Source: UBA6898 sp964463135 (lineage in GTDB: Bacteria; Nitrospirota; Thermodesulfovibrionia; Thermodesulfovibrionales; UBA6898). From it: a DNA stretch of 64,000 nt. The DNA lies in assembly GCA_964463135.1 (NCBI GenBank), contig CAYXBA010000003.1:124001-188000 (forward strand), given 5' to 3'. The notes under the pieces are model-generated. The model saw only the letters and a program-made list of their open reading frames with translations, ran no database searches and was not told the origin of the DNA. This document shows positions 35,052 through 43,275 of the stretch, piece by piece (position 1 is the stretch's first letter; each line of letters begins with the position of its first letter). The translations under genes were made by a program, and so were the position numbers.

Positions 35052-35888
35052 TTACGGACAGGCCAGATGGCAGGCATTGCAGAGGGCCGACCAGTTTGAC
35101 CAGTTCGTTGTGCCATGGTATTTCGAAGGAGGACCTGATCCTATCCCTGACAGGACAAGAAAATCCGTATTCGTGCTATGCGGGTCATGACAGGTGGCAC
35201 ACTGCACACCCTCAAAGTAGCTCACCCCTGCAGGGGTTGTCTTCAAAAATCCATTGGTGCCGTCATTGTATGTATTGTTCGTCGGTTTCAGCTTTACGGC
35301 CGGGTTGGCAGGAGGATACACGATAGAATATTTCCCTGGCGCACAGGCTGCATTTTTCGCGCTGATAAGACTATTATTGACCGGCACAGATATTGGATGC
35401 GTCCCGGACAGATCTATGCCGATATAGCCGTATGCAGCCGGGGGCATGGCGCCTGATCCGGAAACCCCGACCATCGAGACCAATCCGCTGCTGCCCGGTC
35501 CCGGGAGGTTTGCAAGGGAAGCGATCGCTACCGTGCCGTCGTGACAACTGAGACAGAGCTTTGAACCGAGGTCAGGCTGCCGCACGGTTGTAAGCAGATT
35601 CGGCCAGGTAACATTCGTGGGCAGAGTATAGCTTTGCGTGCTCAAGGTATGGTTCCACAAAGGTGTCTTATTGGGGCCGTCCTGCACCGCGCTGTGCGGT
35701 GTGTGGCAAAAGACGCAGATCTCATCAACATTGGTCGAATAGATATTTCTTGTTATCGGCGTAGTCGGAGGCGTTGAAGAAAGATTATGCCTGGTATCGC
35801 GAATGCCGGCGGCCATACCTGTCCCTGCAAAGGCCGCAAAGGAGACCATGCTCAGTAACAGTGCCCCATAGCGGAAAGAACGTCTCAT
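35052..35888 (-). CDS. Tetrahaem cytochrome, OmcE-like layout
   Basis: A 278-residue exported protein with four CXXCH motifs (CVFCH, CLSCH, CATCH, CNACH). It shares the order EICVFCHTPHS, PLWNH, KLCLSCHDGTVA, GTHPISV, QCATCHDPHST and a C-terminal haem (ALCNACHLACP) with the cytochromes at 33200 and 40240, but has an extra stretch of about 45 residues between the second and third haems. Signal peptide residues about 1-27. Its ATG overlaps the stop of the NHL lipoprotein by four bases, so the two are translationally coupled. Confidence 0.85.
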   Translation of the reverse strand: MRRSFRYGALLLSMVSFAAFAGTGMAAGIRDTRHNLSSTPPTTPITRNIYSTNVDEICVFCHTPHSAVQDGPNKTPLWNHTLSTQSYTLPTNVTWPNLLTTVRQPDLGSKLCLSCHDGTVAIASLANLPGPGSSGLVSMVGVSGSGAMPPAAYGYIGIDLSGTHPISVPVNNSLISAKNAACAPGKYSIVYPPANPAVKLKPTNNTYNDGTNGFLKTTPAGVSYFEGVQCATCHDPHSTNTDFLVLSGIGSGPPSKYHGTTNWSNWSALCNACHLACP

Positions 35889-36976
35889 CGTGACTTCTCC
35901 TCGATCAGCTTAAATGCCTGGATCCTGTGGTTATAGGTGTCTGCAATATAGATAGTATTATGGTCGTCAATGCTTATGCCGGTGGGCATCGAAAATGATC
36001 CGGGGCCCTTGCCCTGTCCGCCGAAAAAGAGCAGCAGCCTGCCCTGGTCATCGAATATTTTGATCATATCCTGCATGGTATCCACAAGATAGATATGCCC
36101 AAGCGTGTCAACAGCAATGCCTTTCGGTTTATCAATGTCATAGTATGTATCGCCCTGTTTTCCAAAAACAGTCATGAAACTCCCGTCCCTGCCAAATATC
36201 TGGACCCTGAAGTTCATGGCATCCGTGACATATATCCTGCCGTCATTGCCTGCTGCAATGTGCGTCGGATAGTTGAATTCGCCATCACCGCTGCCTCTTT
36301 TCCCAAAGCTGAAACGGTAAGTCCCTAATGCGTCAAATACATGGACCTTGTGTTCCGCCGTATCAAGGACATAGATCTGCTGAGTGTTGTTTTCGACCAC
36401 AATCCCGGTCGGTCTCTTGAAAAAACCCTTCTCCCCGAGATAACCGGAAAACTTCCCTGACTGCTCAAATATATTTACCGTTGCCGCTTCTGAATCAGTG
36501 ACATAGATCCTGCCCCTGCTGTCCGCAGCAACTGCGATGGGCATCTGCAGACGCCCGATACCTTCGTATCCGAGGTGCAGGATCTCCTGCGTTTTCAGAT
36601 TGATGATCGATACCCGGGGAACGCCCTGATCAACGATATAGAGCATGTCTTTGGGTCCTGCAACTATCCCGTAAGGCTTAAGCATGTAAGGCAGTTCTCC
36701 CGCGTCAGCAGTTCCGCCCATCTGATCAAGGTAGCTCTCAATAGAATCTCCCTTCGGCGCAAAAGAATAGAGGGACCAGAGATACGATATCCTGGGCTTC
36801 TCAGGAGGCGATGGCCAGACAAACTCCCCTGCGTACCGGGCATCAAGGTTCGCCCTGAACGCAGGGGCGCAGCCTGCAGCTCCGGCCAGGGCAGCCATTG
36901 CGATGAACGCAACAGGAGCATAGGCATTGATGCCTTCTTTTCTACAGAGTGCTGCCATTTTCCTCATGATATACAT
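35885..36976 (-). CDS. NHL-repeat beta-propeller lipoprotein
   Basis: A 363-residue lipoprotein with lipobox AGAAGC, followed by FVWPSPPEKPRISYLWSLYS and a six-bladed NHL propeller: AVAADSRGRIYVTDS, GIVVENNTQQIYVLDT, HIAAGNDGRIYVTDA, GIAVDTLGHIYLVDT and GISIDDHNTIYIADT. The VWPxPPE phrase is shared with the two NHL lipoproteins at 41141 and 42219. NHL proteins often sit beside nanowire cytochrome genes in Geobacter, as I recall; their role is not settled, but assembly or surface docking is plausible. Start ATG 36976; nearer ATGs at 36967 and 36958 are possible. Confidence 0.85.
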   Translation of the reverse strand: MYIMRKMAALCRKEGINAYAPVAFIAMAALAGAAGCAPAFRANLDARYAGEFVWPSPPEKPRISYLWSLYSFAPKGDSIESYLDQMGGTADAGELPYMLKPYGIVAGPKDMLYIVDQGVPRVSIINLKTQEILHLGYEGIGRLQMPIAVAADSRGRIYVTDSEAATVNIFEQSGKFSGYLGEKGFFKRPTGIVVENNTQQIYVLDTAEHKVHVFDALGTYRFSFGKRGSGDGEFNYPTHIAAGNDGRIYVTDAMNFRVQIFGRDGSFMTVFGKQGDTYYDIDKPKGIAVDTLGHIYLVDTMQDMIKIFDDQGRLLLFFGGQGKGPGSFSMPTGISIDDHNTIYIADTYNHRIQAFKLIEEKSR

Positions 36977-36998
36977 TGTTGGTTTGTAAACTGCTCAT

Positions 36999-37946
36999 TC
37001 ACGGTATCGAGATCTCGGCCCTGGACCGGAGATCTGCTATAAGTTTTGCCTTAAGGTCCTTTTCCCTGCCCTGCTGGATTTCCTTCCTGAGCTTGTCCTT
37101 TACCTCTTCAAAAAGGAGCTGCCGCGTCGGCAACTTACTATCAAGATAAAAAATATAATAACCATAGATGGTCTCAATGAGGCCGGTCGTTTGTCCGGGG
37201 CTGACCTGGGTCAGCGCCTGGTCTATCTCCGTCAGAAGCATATCCCGGTGCATGTATCCAACATCGCCGCTCTTATACTTATAGTTGTCCTCAGAAAACT
37301 CCCAGGCAAGCAGCCCGAAATCCTCTCCCTTTTTCGCCCTGTTCAGTATCTCTTCAGCCTTTGCCTTCTTCGCGGCCTTTTCTTCTTTCGTTGCATCAGG
37401 AGGCACTTTAAAGAATATTTCGCGCAGCTTCAGGCGTTCAGGGGCAAAATACTTTTCCTTATTCGCCTGATAATTTGCCGCAAGGTCCTCGTCACTGATC
37501 TCTGCCTTTTTTATGACTTCAGCATCAAGATAGCGCTGGACCATGCTCTCCCGCGACAGTTGATCCGTTAAGCCCTGCTCTGACATCCCGGCCTTTTCGA
37601 GGGCCGTCTGAAACTCCTTTTCAGTCTTAAAGGATGTCCGTATCTTTTCGAGCTTTTCCGCCACCGCCTTCTCATCGGCCTTGACCCCGTTCTTCTCTGC
37701 GGCCCGGTAAAACAGTTCTTTATCGATAAGTTCCTGAATTGCCTCTGCCCTAAGGGCCTTCATCTTTTCTTCAGACATGTTGCTGTGAAAAGAGAGATAC
37801 GGCAGCTTCTCGGCCATATATCGCTGGAGGTCTGTGTTGCTGATCTCCTTTCCGTTGACCTTCGCAACTGCAGGATCTTTAGCGTCTGCACCATTAACAC
37901 AGAGAAGAAACAAAAAAATTCCTATTGCCCATCGCTTTATCGTCAT
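36999..37946 (-). CDS. PpiC/SurA-type peptidyl-prolyl isomerase
   Basis: Read from ATG 37946 (GAGGTG ten bases upstream; an ATG at 37964 is also in frame), this is a 315-residue exported foldase. A signal peptide is followed by a SurA-N-like helical chaperone region (AKVNGKEISNTDLQRYM, QELIDKELFYRAAEKNG) and one parvulin domain at about residues 170-270 (LREIFFKVPP, GEDFGLLAWEFSED, GDVGYMHRDML, TIYGYYIFYLDSK). It should fold exported partners in the periplasm, most likely the beta-barrel coded just upstream (21 bases apart) or the cytochromes downstream. A parvulin beside NHL and cytochrome genes is a recurring electron-conduit pattern. Confidence 0.87.
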   Translation of the reverse strand: MTIKRWAIGIFLFLLCVNGADAKDPAVAKVNGKEISNTDLQRYMAEKLPYLSFHSNMSEEKMKALRAEAIQELIDKELFYRAAEKNGVKADEKAVAEKLEKIRTSFKTEKEFQTALEKAGMSEQGLTDQLSRESMVQRYLDAEVIKKAEISDEDLAANYQANKEKYFAPERLKLREIFFKVPPDATKEEKAAKKAKAEEILNRAKKGEDFGLLAWEFSEDNYKYKSGDVGYMHRDMLLTEIDQALTQVSPGQTTGLIETIYGYYIFYLDSKLPTRQLLFEEVKDKLRKEIQQGREKDLKAKLIADLRSRAEISIP

Positions 37947-37967
37947 CTGTCTATTGCACCTCATCCG

Positions 37968-40019
37968 TTAGAAAAGGAACGGCCTTTTCAGATTCATGGT
38001 AAGTCTGTGATCGCGCGTCTCCTCGTTATCTCTCTTCTCAACCCTGTATTCGTATTCAGCAGTAAAATAAAGCTGCCTCAGGTTCCAGCTGAAGGACGGC
38101 CGAATAAAATAGGCTGTTGCATCATCGCCGCCGCTCGATTTGCTGTAGCCTGACAGAACTCTCAGCGCTGTCCGCCTCCAGGGAGACATGGAGATGGCAT
38201 TTGTTATCTGGAACAGGGTTATCTTTTCTGCTCGGGATGATGAAGATGAAGGAGATAATGACACCCCTGAACCCTGTACCATATTCAGCCCGGTCCCTCT
38301 TGAGACAGAAGCGGTCAGGGAAAATTGGATCTTATTAAAAAAGACCGTATCGAGCGTATTGTCCCACGTCGTATAGTCATACTCGCCGCCATTCGTGCTC
38401 TTGGTATATTGGAGCCGGGAGGTAAATACTGCGTCACGTATATTACCCTGAACACCGATCAAGGCATTATGCTGGGTCGTCCCGGCAGCCGAACCGTTGG
38501 AGAAGTAGCTGCTGTATGACTGTTTTTCAGGATTATCAAATTCAGAGGTTTTCTGATAGGTATACTGACCGAAAAGCTGCAGATTTCGCGAAAGATGATA
38601 CCGGGTCTCTGCACCAAAAGAATAGGCACTGTAGTCGTTGAAAAAGATCCGGCCAAAAGTATTAAGGGAGAGTTTGTCAGTGAGCATTGTTGCGGCTGAG
38701 CCGCTTGCCTGAAGCGCATAGGTATATTCACCTGCACGGTCGTCGTACCGCGTCACATTCCCAAGAGAATAGGTGGTCCGTATCTTCCCGAAATCGCTCG
38801 TTGAGCCGATCCTCGCTGTCATATAATAGACCTTGTAACCTGCTTCACTGTCGCTGTTCTGATACGATGCCGTGACCTGATAGTTCCAGAGCTTGCTCTT
38901 CAGTGTCAGGTATCCGCTGTATGACGCATCCATGGTCGTGGTCTTGAGGTTAAATTGGTCCTGACGCTGCCGGTCCTCGTAGTTAAGCGCGAGATGGAAC
39001 GTGTCTGTCTTGCCCACCTGCGTATTGACCAGAAACTGGCCGGAGTATCTCGTCTCGTCCTCATTTTTAAAATCCGCACCTGAGTTCGCATATTTCAGAT
39101 ATTCGAATTCAATGAAATAATTGCTCGTTGTGGATTTTGTCTGAAAGTTGCCATTCATTCTCAGGGCAGCGAGATAGTGGGTGAGTGTATTGTTTTCATC
39201 AGCATATTGGTAAGAATATCTGTCTGCCTCAAATTGATAGACCAGAGGAAGAATGCGGTCAAGGAAATTCCCCCTTATTTGAGAGGTGAGCCCCCTCAGA
39301 CCGATATTATTCTTGTTCGCATTCTGATCTTCTTCTTCATCGTTGTTATTGTTGTTATTGTTGTTATTGTTGTTATTATTGTTGTTATTATTGTTGTTAT
39401 TGTTGTTATTATTGTTGTTATTGTTGTTGTTCTTATTCGCCTTGACCATCGCGTTGTATGCCGTCCAGTCCCGCATATTTGCAATGGTCGGGACGCTCCT
39501 CTTTCTCTGATAGGTGATCGTAATGCCCTCATGGTTGCCCTGGTAGATCGTAGAATCCGTGTAATCTGCCCTCAGCACGATGTTTAAGGGCTTTCTTCTG
39601 AAAAAATCAAGGGTAGCGGAATATCTCTTCTGGTCAGGGGCAGCAGATGACCCGCTGCTCAAATACCAATTGAACCCGAGGTCATATATCAGGAAGGAGG
39701 GATGCACGGCATAGCTCTTCACGTTGATGTCATAAGCCTGACCGAAAGAATAATATCTTTGAGATGAATCACTGCCATCTATCGTTCTTTCGAAGCGTCG
39801 CTCCTCGTAGTTGAACCCGATCGAACCGTACACGATATACCGCTTGAAATAGAGCGCCCTCTCAAGGGGGTCGAGTATCAGGGCCTCGGCCTCGCCAAGA
39901 TGGCAGATTGCACCAGAACCGGTCACAGACGAATAGAGATCGCCAATCCAGGAGGTTGGAAATAAAAAAAGGGAGCAGAACGCGGCAAATGCGCGCATGA
40001 AGATAAGGCTTTTTCTCAT
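37968..40019 (-). CDS. Outer-membrane beta-barrel (porin-like) with a 30-Asn tract
   Basis: Read from ATG 40019 (MRKSLIFMRAF, giving a normal signal peptide) this is a 683-residue protein; the frame opens at 40103 but the extra residues do not look like a signal. The mature part alternates aromatic and polar residues typical of long barrel strands (YIVYGSIGFNYEERRF, FIEFEYLKYANSG, FTAEYEYRVEKRDN) and ends in F, the usual Bam signal (LKRPFLF). It may be the outer-membrane sheath of a porin-cytochrome conduit. A loop at about residue 196 holds an unbroken run of 30 Asn then DEEED. CHLGEAE near the N-terminus is not a haem site. First gene of the operon. Confidence 0.82.
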   Translation of the reverse strand: MRKSLIFMRAFAAFCSLFLFPTSWIGDLYSSVTGSGAICHLGEAEALILDPLERALYFKRYIVYGSIGFNYEERRFERTIDGSDSSQRYYSFGQAYDINVKSYAVHPSFLIYDLGFNWYLSSGSSAAPDQKRYSATLDFFRRKPLNIVLRADYTDSTIYQGNHEGITITYQRKRSVPTIANMRDWTAYNAMVKANKNNNNNNNNNNNNNNNNNNNNNNNNNNNNNNDEEEDQNANKNNIGLRGLTSQIRGNFLDRILPLVYQFEADRYSYQYADENNTLTHYLAALRMNGNFQTKSTTSNYFIEFEYLKYANSGADFKNEDETRYSGQFLVNTQVGKTDTFHLALNYEDRQRQDQFNLKTTTMDASYSGYLTLKSKLWNYQVTASYQNSDSEAGYKVYYMTARIGSTSDFGKIRTTYSLGNVTRYDDRAGEYTYALQASGSAATMLTDKLSLNTFGRIFFNDYSAYSFGAETRYHLSRNLQLFGQYTYQKTSEFDNPEKQSYSSYFSNGSAAGTTQHNALIGVQGNIRDAVFTSRLQYTKSTNGGEYDYTTWDNTLDTVFFNKIQFSLTASVSRGTGLNMVQGSGVSLSPSSSSSRAEKITLFQITNAISMSPWRRTALRVLSGYSKSSGGDDATAYFIRPSFSWNLRQLYFTAEYEYRVEKRDNEETRDHRLTMNLKRPFLF
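39342..39431. repeat. Trinucleotide microsatellite coding poly-Asn
   Basis: Thirty consecutive GTT/ATT triplets (AAC/AAT on the coding strand) lie in frame in the beta-barrel gene. Slippage by whole units would change loop length without a frameshift. The mix of the two codons argues for an older, partly diverged tract. Confidence 0.9.
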
Positions 40020-40187
40020 GATCAAGCTATGCTTCAGAAATAGACCTCTTCCTGTTTTGTATGCCTGTTGTCCCACCAAAGACATAATTCGAAATAATAA
40101 CATAGGCCGCTTATTTTTTTACATTAATTTATTTTTATTTATTAAATTGCAATAATCGTGCCATGTCATGAGAGGGCCGTAAACTGC

Positions 40188-40219
40188 AAAAAAAAGGGCA
40201 GACCTTTTCAGGCCTGCCC
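40188..40219 (-). terminator. Rho-independent terminator after the tetrahaem gene
   Basis: On the minus strand GGGCAGGCC pairs with GGTCTGCCC (one mismatch-tolerant position) around TGAAA and is followed by eight T. It sits 20 bases past the stop of the cytochrome at 40240, separating that gene from the operon that starts with the beta-barrel. Confidence 0.85.
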
Positions 40220-40239
40220 TTCACTCAACTCAGCTTACT

Positions 40240-40896
40240 TTAGCCTTTTGAGGTATGGCATGCTATACACATAGCGGAACCTACGGTCGTCTGCCTGAGG
40301 AAGTTAACCTCAACTGCAGTGCTCGCATAGGCCTGGTTGTGCACGTCATGACAGGTTGCGCACTCGATCTTGCCGGCAAATGTCGGCATGTTCGTTCCCG
40401 TGATCTTGCCATTAGCATCAATAGCAGGGAACGCGTTGTCCTGAAGGTCGCTGCCCGGTACATAGGTAAAGCCGACCGGGTGGTCGTTTGTCAGGTCATT
40501 GCTGATGTTCGAGAAGTCGTTGGAACCGATACTGTTGCCGGTTGCTGCACCAAGCGCATAGTTAGCCTGGTCGCCAGTACCTGAGCCAGGACCGTTGACA
40601 ATGGATGAAGCAACACCATTGTGGCAGGTCATGCAGGCAAGAGACTGTGCGCCAAGAGCAAGCGCAGGTGCGTCCATGTCAAATGTACTGCTGGTGTAGT
40701 ACACATACGTAGGAGCTGTCTGCGTCCTGTTCCAGAGCGGACCGTTGGAGCTTGACACCGCAGCGTGCGGTGTATGGCAGCCAACACAGATCTCAGTGCC
40801 AAGCTGGTGCTGAGTACCGGTCAAGCCTGTTGCTGCAAACGAAACTGCTGCAAATACCATAACAAGACAGAAACTTAATACGATAATTCTTTTCAT
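40240..40896 (-). CDS. Tetrahaem cytochrome, OmcE-like layout, sigma-54 promoter
   Basis: A 218-residue exported protein with four CXXCH motifs (CVGCH, CMTCH, CATCH, CIACH). The order EICVGCHTPHA, PLWNRT, SLACMTCHNG, NDHPVGF, ECATCHDVHNQ and SAMCIACHTSKG matches the proteins at 33200 and 35052. At about 198 mature residues with four haems it is the size of OmcE-type filament subunits. ATG 40896 has a strong GGGGGTGA. Unlike its two paralogues it is a single-gene unit, with its own sigma-54-like promoter and terminator, which suits an abundant structural subunit (inference). Confidence 0.88.
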   Translation of the reverse strand: MKRIIVLSFCLVMVFAAVSFAATGLTGTQHQLGTEICVGCHTPHAAVSSSNGPLWNRTQTAPTYVYYTSSTFDMDAPALALGAQSLACMTCHNGVASSIVNGPGSGTGDQANYALGAATGNSIGSNDFSNISNDLTNDHPVGFTYVPGSDLQDNAFPAIDANGKITGTNMPTFAGKIECATCHDVHNQAYASTAVEVNFLRQTTVGSAMCIACHTSKG

Positions 40897-40925
40897 TATT
40901 TCACCCCCTTTTTTTAAAAAAATTG

Positions 40926-40944
40926 ACTCACGATATTCATGAGT
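40926..40944. promoter_or_regulatory. Near-perfect palindrome in the 5' leader of the tetrahaem gene
   Basis: ACTCACGATATTCATGAGT pairs 7 of 8 positions in each arm around TAT. It falls between the predicted sigma-54 start site and the ATG at 40896, so it could be an operator or an mRNA hairpin. Confidence 0.4.
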
Positions 40945-40960
40945 TTATCAGCAACTTAAA

Positions 40961-40977
40961 AGCAATTTTCATACCAA
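40961..40977 (-). promoter_or_regulatory. Sigma-54 (RpoN) -24/-12 promoter
   Basis: The minus strand reads TTGGTATGAAAATTGCT. The invariant GG and GC are exactly ten bases apart and the flanking T, G and TT match the TTGGCACG-nnnn-TTGCW consensus, with two C to T changes. It would start transcription about 55 bases upstream of the tetrahaem ATG at 40896. Confidence 0.6.
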
Positions 40978-41140
40978 ATCAATAAATATTATAAATCAGT
41001 GAAATAATACGCCTAAGATGCCTAAAAATCAAGAGCAAAATTCAACTGTTCCCTGATCATGCATAAGATGAATGCTTTCACCATAAAAATCTCAGCGTAA
41101 TAGCACTCACTCTTACGTCAAATAACCCACAGGGCGACTG

Positions 41141-42196
41141 TTACTTCCCTCCCTTAATATACTGAAATACCTGTATCCTCTTGTTAAAGGTGTCGGTCAC
41201 GTATATCCTGTCTTTCTCGTCAATGAATATGGTGGTAGGGAGCAGGAGCTCGCCAAGCCGTCTGCCTGATTTTGCAGCAAAGGTGAGAAGCACATTCTTC
41301 TCTTCGTCAAAGATCTGGAAATTGCCGAAATCTATATCAAGGCCGTACAGGTGTCCGTCTGAATCCAGGGCCACACCCATGATCTTCGAAAAATTGCCAA
41401 ACCCTGATCCCACGCCCTGGCCTATCTTCTTCAGAAACTTTCCTTCTGCCGAAAAGACCTTGATGTACCGGTTGAACATGTCGGAAACGTACAACTTGCC
41501 ATCCCTTCCGACCGTTATCGATGACGGGACATTAAATCCGTCATCTGCTGTTTCAGAGCGCTCCCCCTTGCCGATCGTAAAAAGCTGTTTCCCGCTATAG
41601 TCAAAGGCCTTGATCATATGCAGCTTCGTATCTGCAACATAGAGCGTCTGCGTCTTCGTATTCAGGGCAACAGATACAGGCCTCTGGAACGTATTAGGGT
41701 CCTGACCGATCGCGAACTTCAGGCTTCCGTTTTCCGTGTCAAAGACCAGGATGCTTTTGCTGCCAAGGTCTGCTACGAACAGATATCCCTTGTCATTGTC
41801 AATTGCAAGACCCATTGGTATGCTTGCCTGCTTGACCCCGCCCTGCCCCACGATCGAAAACTTCTTGCGTTCAAAGTCAAACTTGAAGACCTTGAGCAGT
41901 TGCGTATCCGAGACATAGATATTGCCTTTTCTGTCAGCGACAATGCCGTGCGGCCGCTGCAGAACTGTTATCTGTTCTTCACCGATGACCCGAAGCAGTG
42001 AGCTCGGCTCTTCAATGTCGCTGCTTGCCCTGTATGCTGCCACGAACTTTATCCTCGCTTCATCCGGAGGCGGGGGCCAGACGAGCTTATCCAGGTCTTC
42101 CGGCGGCTTGACCGGCTGCGGGGCGGTCGCACAGCCGATAAAAAGGGCAATACCAACGAGCATTGCAGTCATGATCAGTCTTCTGTTTATCTTCAT
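41141..42196 (-). CDS. NHL-repeat beta-propeller lipoprotein
   Basis: A 351-residue lipoprotein: signal peptide with lipobox LFIGC at about residues 18-22, then LVWPPPPDEARIKFVAAYRA and a six-blade NHL propeller (GIVADRKGNIYVSDT, GLAIDNDKGYLFVADL, TKTQTLYVADT, SITVGRDGKLYVSDM, GVALDSDGHLYGLDI, IFIDEKDRIYVTDT). ATG 42196 has a clean GGAGGTATTGATACC. It is downstream of a second NHL lipoprotein and the 11-haem cytochrome on the same strand, with 22 bases between the NHL genes, so the three look co-transcribed. Confidence 0.86.
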   Translation of the reverse strand: MKINRRLIMTAMLVGIALFIGCATAPQPVKPPEDLDKLVWPPPPDEARIKFVAAYRASSDIEEPSSLLRVIGEEQITVLQRPHGIVADRKGNIYVSDTQLLKVFKFDFERKKFSIVGQGGVKQASIPMGLAIDNDKGYLFVADLGSKSILVFDTENGSLKFAIGQDPNTFQRPVSVALNTKTQTLYVADTKLHMIKAFDYSGKQLFTIGKGERSETADDGFNVPSSITVGRDGKLYVSDMFNRYIKVFSAEGKFLKKIGQGVGSGFGNFSKIMGVALDSDGHLYGLDIDFGNFQIFDEEKNVLLTFAAKSGRRLGELLLPTTIFIDEKDRIYVTDTFNKRIQVFQYIKGGK

Positions 42197-42218
42197 GGTA
42201 TCAATACCTCCTACACAC

Positions 42219-43274
42219 TTATTTTAAAATCTCAAAAACCTGCACCCGCCTGTTCAACTGGTCAGCAACGTAGATGCGGTTCAGCCGGGTATCTATCGCT
42301 ATTCCGGCGGGCAGGCTGAATTCTCCCGGACCGGTCAGGCCCGACACGCCGATAAAGAGCAGCAGGCTGCCCATGGGGTCAAATATCTGGAAATTATTAA
42401 AAGCAGCATCCGTGACATACACATTGCCCATAAAATCTGTCGCCACACCCTTGGGCCTCGAAAAGGTCCCTGTCATGGTTCCAAGCTTGCCGAACTCCCG
42501 GATAAACACTCCTTCGCTGTTAAAGACCTGGACCCTGAAGTTGCCGCTGTCCACAACATAGAGAGAGCCGAAGCTGTCCATGGCGATCCCCAGGGGATAG
42601 TTGAACGTGCCGGGGAGCGTGCCCCGCCCGCCAAAGCCGAAAAGGTGCTTACCGCTTAAAGAAAAGACCTCCACCCGGTGTGTCCTGTTCGAGACCACAT
42701 AAAGGCGGCCTTTTGCATTGTCGATGACCATACCTGAAGGGTTATGCAGGACTTCTTTGCCAAAGGTTGTGACCAGTTTATCAGCACGGTCAAAAACCAA
42801 AACTGCGTCATGACCGGTATCAGTGACATAGATATTCTGCATGCCGTCAACAGCAACGTCCGAAGGCACCAGCAGTGCCAGATTGTCCTTCCCGATGACC
42901 GTGACCTGCCTGAGTGTCTCATCAAAGACAAAAACCGCCCTTTTCAGTGTGTCTGTTACGTATATCCTGCCTGCCCTGTCGGTAGTAACGCCGTAGGGCT
43001 TGATCAGGTCATTGGAGGGTCTTTCTCCGGCAAGTATATCAGCAGAGGAACGCTTCCAGTAATCAGCCTCTCCGAAGAGACTCTTAACATACCGGACCCT
43101 TGGCTGTTCAGGAGGCAGAGGCCATACATAACTTCCGGCATCGGGCCTAATCTCCTGCTCGGGAGCACATGCAGCAAGGGAAAGTAAAGGAATAATGGAA
43201 GCAATCACCGGAACAAGAAATGACACCCATTGTGGCAGGCAGTTCCTGTCCGTCCTCAGAATAATGGCCTTCAT
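42219..43274 (-). CDS. NHL-repeat beta-propeller lipoprotein
   Basis: Read from ATG 43274, one base after the stop of the 11-haem gene, this is a 351-residue lipoprotein: lipobox LSLAAC, then YVWPLPPEQPRVRYVKSLFG and an NHL propeller (GVTTDRAGRIYVTDT, DVAVDGMQNIYVTDT, GIAMDSFGSLYVVDS, GVATDFMGNVYVTDA, GIAIDTRLNRIYVADQ). The frame is open further upstream to 43442 but that part overlaps the cytochrome gene and lacks a signal peptide. It shares the VWPxPPE phrase with the NHL lipoproteins at 35885 and 41141. Confidence 0.86.
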   Translation of the reverse strand: MKAIILRTDRNCLPQWVSFLVPVIASIIPLLSLAACAPEQEIRPDAGSYVWPLPPEQPRVRYVKSLFGEADYWKRSSADILAGERPSNDLIKPYGVTTDRAGRIYVTDTLKRAVFVFDETLRQVTVIGKDNLALLVPSDVAVDGMQNIYVTDTGHDAVLVFDRADKLVTTFGKEVLHNPSGMVIDNAKGRLYVVSNRTHRVEVFSLSGKHLFGFGGRGTLPGTFNYPLGIAMDSFGSLYVVDSGNFRVQVFNSEGVFIREFGKLGTMTGTFSRPKGVATDFMGNVYVTDAAFNNFQIFDPMGSLLLFIGVSGLTGPGEFSLPAGIAIDTRLNRIYVADQLNRRVQVFEILK

Positions 43275-43275
43275 C

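Noticed and set aside
39870..39915. CHLGEAE near the N-terminus of the beta-barrel as a haem site
   Set aside because: There is no second cysteine two to four residues before the CH, so it does not form CXXCH, CX3CH or CX4CH.
40897..41140. Cyclic-di-GMP (GEMM) riboswitch upstream of the tetrahaem gene
   Set aside because: GEMM switches precede some cytochrome genes in Geobacter, but I could not find the conserved core in this leader or ahead of the other cytochrome genes.
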